Assembly: GCF_000738675.1 (NCBI RefSeq)
Contig: NZ_JPUX01000001.1
Location: 310,001 to 374,000, forward strand
Source: Serratia nematodiphila DZ0503SBS1
GTDB taxonomy: Bacteria > Pseudomonadota > Gammaproteobacteria > Enterobacterales > Enterobacteriaceae
Length of the DNA stretch: 64,000 bases
Direction of reading: 5' to 3'
Part shown: in pieces, positions 61,982 through 64,000 of the stretch
Layout of the letters: every line of letters begins with the position of its first letter
How positions within the stretch are numbered: the first letter of the stretch is position 1
Translations under genes and position numbers: made by a program
Notes under the pieces: model-generated
The model's database searches: none
Told to the model about the DNA's origin: nothing
The model's input: only the letters and a program-made list of their open reading frames with translations

Positions 61982-61988
61982 CGCCGCA

Positions 61989-62009
61989 AGGGCTCGGTTG
62001 CCGAGCCCT
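61989..62009. terminator. Hairpin between convergent cyaA and cyaY
   Basis: AGGGCTCGG/CCGAGCCCT, a perfect 9-bp stem with a 3-base loop (61989-61997 with 62001-62009) in the 36-base gap. Neither strand has a T-run. Confidence 0.6.
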
Positions 62010-62017
62010 GCTTAACC

Positions 62018-62338
62018 TCAGGAAAAACTCAGTTCCTCGCCGGCCTGCGCGCTGGCCGCTTCGCTGAGCAGTTGGTAAAACGGCTGCCCGCTGCGATCGC
62101 ATAGCCAAACTCCGTCGCGGTAGTTGAAGTGGTAACCGCCGGCCTTGGTGGCGAGCCACACCTGGTGCAGCGGCTCCTGGCGGTTGATGACGATTTTGGT
62201 GCCGTTTTCGAAGCTCAGCGTCATCACGCCGCCATGGGTTTCGTAATCGATGTCCGCATCGCCGTCAAAATCGTCCAGTGTCTCTTCAATATTCAGCATC
62301 AGCTGGTCGGCCAACTGGTGAAACTCGCTGTCGTTCAT
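62018..62338 (-). CDS. cyaY: Frataxin-like iron-sulphur assembly protein CyaY
   Basis: A 106-residue cytoplasmic protein (106 in E. coli) that binds iron and modulates IscS activity in iron-sulphur cluster assembly. The acidic N-terminal helix ([12 protein letters not shown] to [15 protein letters not shown]) forms the iron/IscS-binding ridge. The conserved sheet reads [28 protein letters not shown], and GGYHF follows. The start is ATG at 62338; a TTG two codons upstream is less likely. It is divergent from lptM. Confidence 0.95.
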   Translation of the reverse strand: MNDSEFHQLADQLMLNIEETLDDFDGDADIDYETHGGVMTLSFENGTKIVINRQEPLHQVWLATKAGGYHFNYRDGVWLCDRSGQPFYQLLSEAASAQAGEELSFS

Positions 62339-62410
62339 ATTCAATTCCTATTGCTTTTCATGATCCACCTGCGATTATAGAGACCTTGGACGCATGAATT
62401 ACAGGCATTA

Positions 62411-62623
62411 ATGCAAATGAAAAAACAACTACGCTATGCGCTGATGGCAGTTCTGGTTACCGGCCTCGCCGGCTGTGGTCTGAAAGGCCCGCTTTACTTC
62501 CCGCCTGCCGACTCCGCCGGCCAGAAACCGGCCAAGCCGCCGGTGCAAACGGGCGATCAGGTGCAAAAGAACCAGCAGGAGCAGTCTGGCTCTCAGCAAA
62601 AACCGTCGATGGTTGACCAGTAA
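62411..62623 (+). CDS. lptM: LptD-associated lipoprotein LptM (YifL)
   Basis: A 70-residue lipoprotein (67 in E. coli) that helps the outer-membrane LPS translocon LptDE mature. The signal peptide ends in a lipobox, LAGC, and the mature N-terminus CGLKGPLYFPPAD is the conserved core. The tail is Gln/Pro/Lys-rich and disordered. Both ATGs (62411 and 62417) are possible; the first has better spacing to AGG. It lies 71 bases upstream of dapF and is probably co-transcribed with it. Confidence 0.9.
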   Translation: MQMKKQLRYALMAVLVTGLAGCGLKGPLYFPPADSAGQKPAKPPVQTGDQVQKNQQEQSGSQQKPSMVDQ

Positions 62624-62694
62624 CACCCTGTTTGCGGTGGCGAGCGCCGCCGTAAAATCAAGACGGATAGCGCGTCCAGATAGCGGAGTATGAT

Positions 62695-63519
62695 ATGCAG
62701 TTCTCCAAAATGCACGGTCTGGGCAACGACTTTATGGTGGTCGATGCCGTTACACAGAATGTCTATTTTTCACCTGAGCTGATCCGCCGGCTGGCCGATC
62801 GGCACCTGGGCGTCGGCTTTGACCAGATGCTGGTGGTAGAACCGCCTTACGATCCCGAACTGGATTTTCACTACCGAATTTTTAACGCCGACGGCAGCGA
62901 AGTGGCGCAGTGCGGCAACGGCGCGCGTTGCTTCGCGCGTTTCGTGCGGCTGAAAGGGCTGACCAACAAGCGCGATATCCGCGTCAGCACCCAAACCGGG
63001 CGCATGGTGCTCAGCGTCACCGACGACGATCTGGTGTGCGTCAACATGGGTGAGCCGAATTTCGACCCGCAGGCGGTGCCGTTCCGCGCCGCCAAGGCTG
63101 AAAAGACCTACATCATGCGCGCGGCGGAACATACCGTGTTGTGCGGCGTGGTGTCGATGGGCAACCCGCATTGTGTTTTGCAGGTGGACGACGTAAAAAC
63201 CGCCAAGGTGGAGCTGCTCGGGCCGGTGCTGGAAGGGCATGAACGCTTCCCGGAACGGGCCAACATCGGCTTTATGCAGGTGGTCAGCCGCGATCATATC
63301 AAGCTGCGCGTTTATGAGCGCGGCGCCGGTGAGACGCAGGCCTGCGGCAGCGGCGCCTGTGCGGCGGTGGCGGTGGGGATCCAACAGGAATTGCTGTCAG
63401 AAGAAGTGCATGTAGAGCTGCCGGGCGGCAGCCTGCATATTCGCTGGAAAGGGCCGGGCAACCCGCTGTTTATGACCGGTCCGGCAACCCATGTCTATGA
63501 CGGATTTATTCATCTATGA
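62695..63519 (+). CDS. dapF: Diaminopimelate epimerase DapF
   Basis: A 274-residue cytoplasmic enzyme (274 in E. coli) that converts LL- to meso-diaminopimelate for lysine and peptidoglycan. The two catalytic cysteines lie in [13 protein letters not shown] and [15 protein letters not shown], one in each pseudo-symmetric domain. The N-terminus [17 protein letters not shown] is canonical. It overlaps yigA by four bases (ATGA). Confidence 0.98.
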   Translation: MQFSKMHGLGNDFMVVDAVTQNVYFSPELIRRLADRHLGVGFDQMLVVEPPYDPELDFHYRIFNADGSEVAQCGNGARCFARFVRLKGLTNKRDIRVSTQTGRMVLSVTDDDLVCVNMGEPNFDPQAVPFRAAKAEKTYIMRAAEHTVLCGVVSMGNPHCVLQVDDVKTAKVELLGPVLEGHERFPERANIGFMQVVSRDHIKLRVYERGAGETQACGSGACAAVAVGIQQELLSEEVHVELPGGSLHIRWKGPGNPLFMTGPATHVYDGFIHL

Positions 63520-64000
63520 AAAGCGTAGAAGAACAGAGCGTCGCCGGCCTGGCGCTGGATGACGACACCGTGATGCAGTATCTGCTGCAGAACCCGGATT
63601 TCTTTATTCGCAACGCGCGCCAGGTTGAGCAGATGCGCGTGCCTCACCCGGTGCGCGGCACCGTTTCGCTGGTGGAATGGCATCTGGCCCGCCAGCGCAA
63701 TCATATCGAACGGCTGGAAGAAGAGATCACGCTGCTGATGGAGCAGGCCAGCGCCAACGAAGGGCTGTTCGCCAGGCTGCTGCACCTGCAGGCCGATCTG
63801 GCCACCGCCGACAGCTTGCAGGACATGCTCAACCGGCTGCAGCGCTGGGCGCGCGGCTTCGGTTTGGCCGGCGCCACGGTGCGTCTGTTCGCCGAGCGCT
63901 GGAATATCGGCGCGCCTTCCGATTTCACCCATCTGGCGCTGACGCGTTCGGCGTTCGAGCCGTTCCGCATCCAGCGGCTGGGCAGCGAACAACACTACCT
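63516..64000 (+). CDS. yigA: DUF484 protein YigA, 3' end cut by the window
   Basis: The first 161 codons of a protein of about 235 residues in E. coli. The start ATG overlaps the dapF stop. The segments [47 protein letters not shown] and [17 protein letters not shown] are DUF484/GAF-like; a coiled coil spans about 50-75. The frame is open at base 64000. In enterobacteria it lies between dapF and xerC; its function is not well defined. Confidence 0.92.
   Translation, partial: MKSVEEQSVAGLALDDDTVMQYLLQNPDFFIRNARQVEQMRVPHPVRGTVSLVEWHLARQRNHIERLEEEITLLMEQASANEGLFARLLHLQADLATADSLQDMLNRLQRWARGFGLAGATVRLFAERWNIGAPSDFTHLALTRSAFEPFRIQRLGSEQHY

Overview
The window is a chromosomal segment of a high-GC enterobacterium, almost certainly Serratia marcescens or a close relative. 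The chitinase ChiA at 3352-5043 matches the S. marcescens ChiA sequence as I remember it nearly residue for residue. The rest is the enterobacterial core: a uhp fragment, dpp, bcs, dctA, rep-trxA-rho, the enterobacterial common antigen (ECA) genes, a tRNA cluster, hemCDXY, cyaA and dapF. No transposase, phage gene, CRISPR array or defence system was seen.

Layout. 1-2729: the end of uhpB and all of uhpC (hexose-phosphate sensing). 2850-2926: a tRNA-Pro(UGG), followed by the secreted chitinase gene chiA. 5645-11338: the dipeptide ABC transporter dppABCDF, with a long leader carrying a CA-rich probable GcvB target. 11635-27930: a cellulose locus in two divergent arms, bcsEFG (minus) and bcsRQABZC (plus), followed by a HmsP/PdeK-type c-di-GMP phosphodiesterase. 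28204-31253: dctA and a catalytically dead M16 peptidase homologue (yhjJ). 31278-38632: ppiC, rep, gppA, rhlB, trxA and rho. 38929-51845: the ECA cluster wecA-wzzE-wecB-wecC-rffG-rffH-wecD-wecE-wzxE-wecF-wzyE-wecG, apparently complete. 52211-53614: the amino-acid permease yifK. 53750-54245: tRNAs Arg(CCG), His(GUG), Leu(CAG) and Pro(UGG). 54810-55016: the small RNA GlmZ behind a sigma-54 type promoter. 55087-59112: hemY, hemX, hemD, hemC on the minus strand, divergent from cyaA (59429-61981). 62018-64000: cyaY (minus), lptM, dapF and a window-truncated yigA.

How the genes work together. The Bcs proteins synthesise, modify and export cellulose under c-di-GMP control (BcsA PilZ, BcsE RxGD), and the adjacent phosphodiesterase can lower that signal. 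The wec/rff genes make the lipid-linked ECA trisaccharide, flip it and polymerise it. hem and cyaA share a divergent control region with a CRP-like site in front of cyaA.

The most notable non-coding findings are these. (1) A 145-bp direct repeat comprises a tRNA-Pro(UGG) gene plus its trailer and terminator; one copy sits next to chiA-dpp, where E. coli has proK(CGG), and the other in the standard proM position. (2) Downstream of proM there is a decaying series of tRNA-3'-end-like repeats with hairpins, resembling rtT repeats. (3) GlmZ has a GG-N10-GC promoter and a perfect TGTC-N10-GACA motif upstream. No wholly new multi-gene system is evident. The protein-coding content is recognisable throughout, so novelty is limited to regulatory and evolutionary details.
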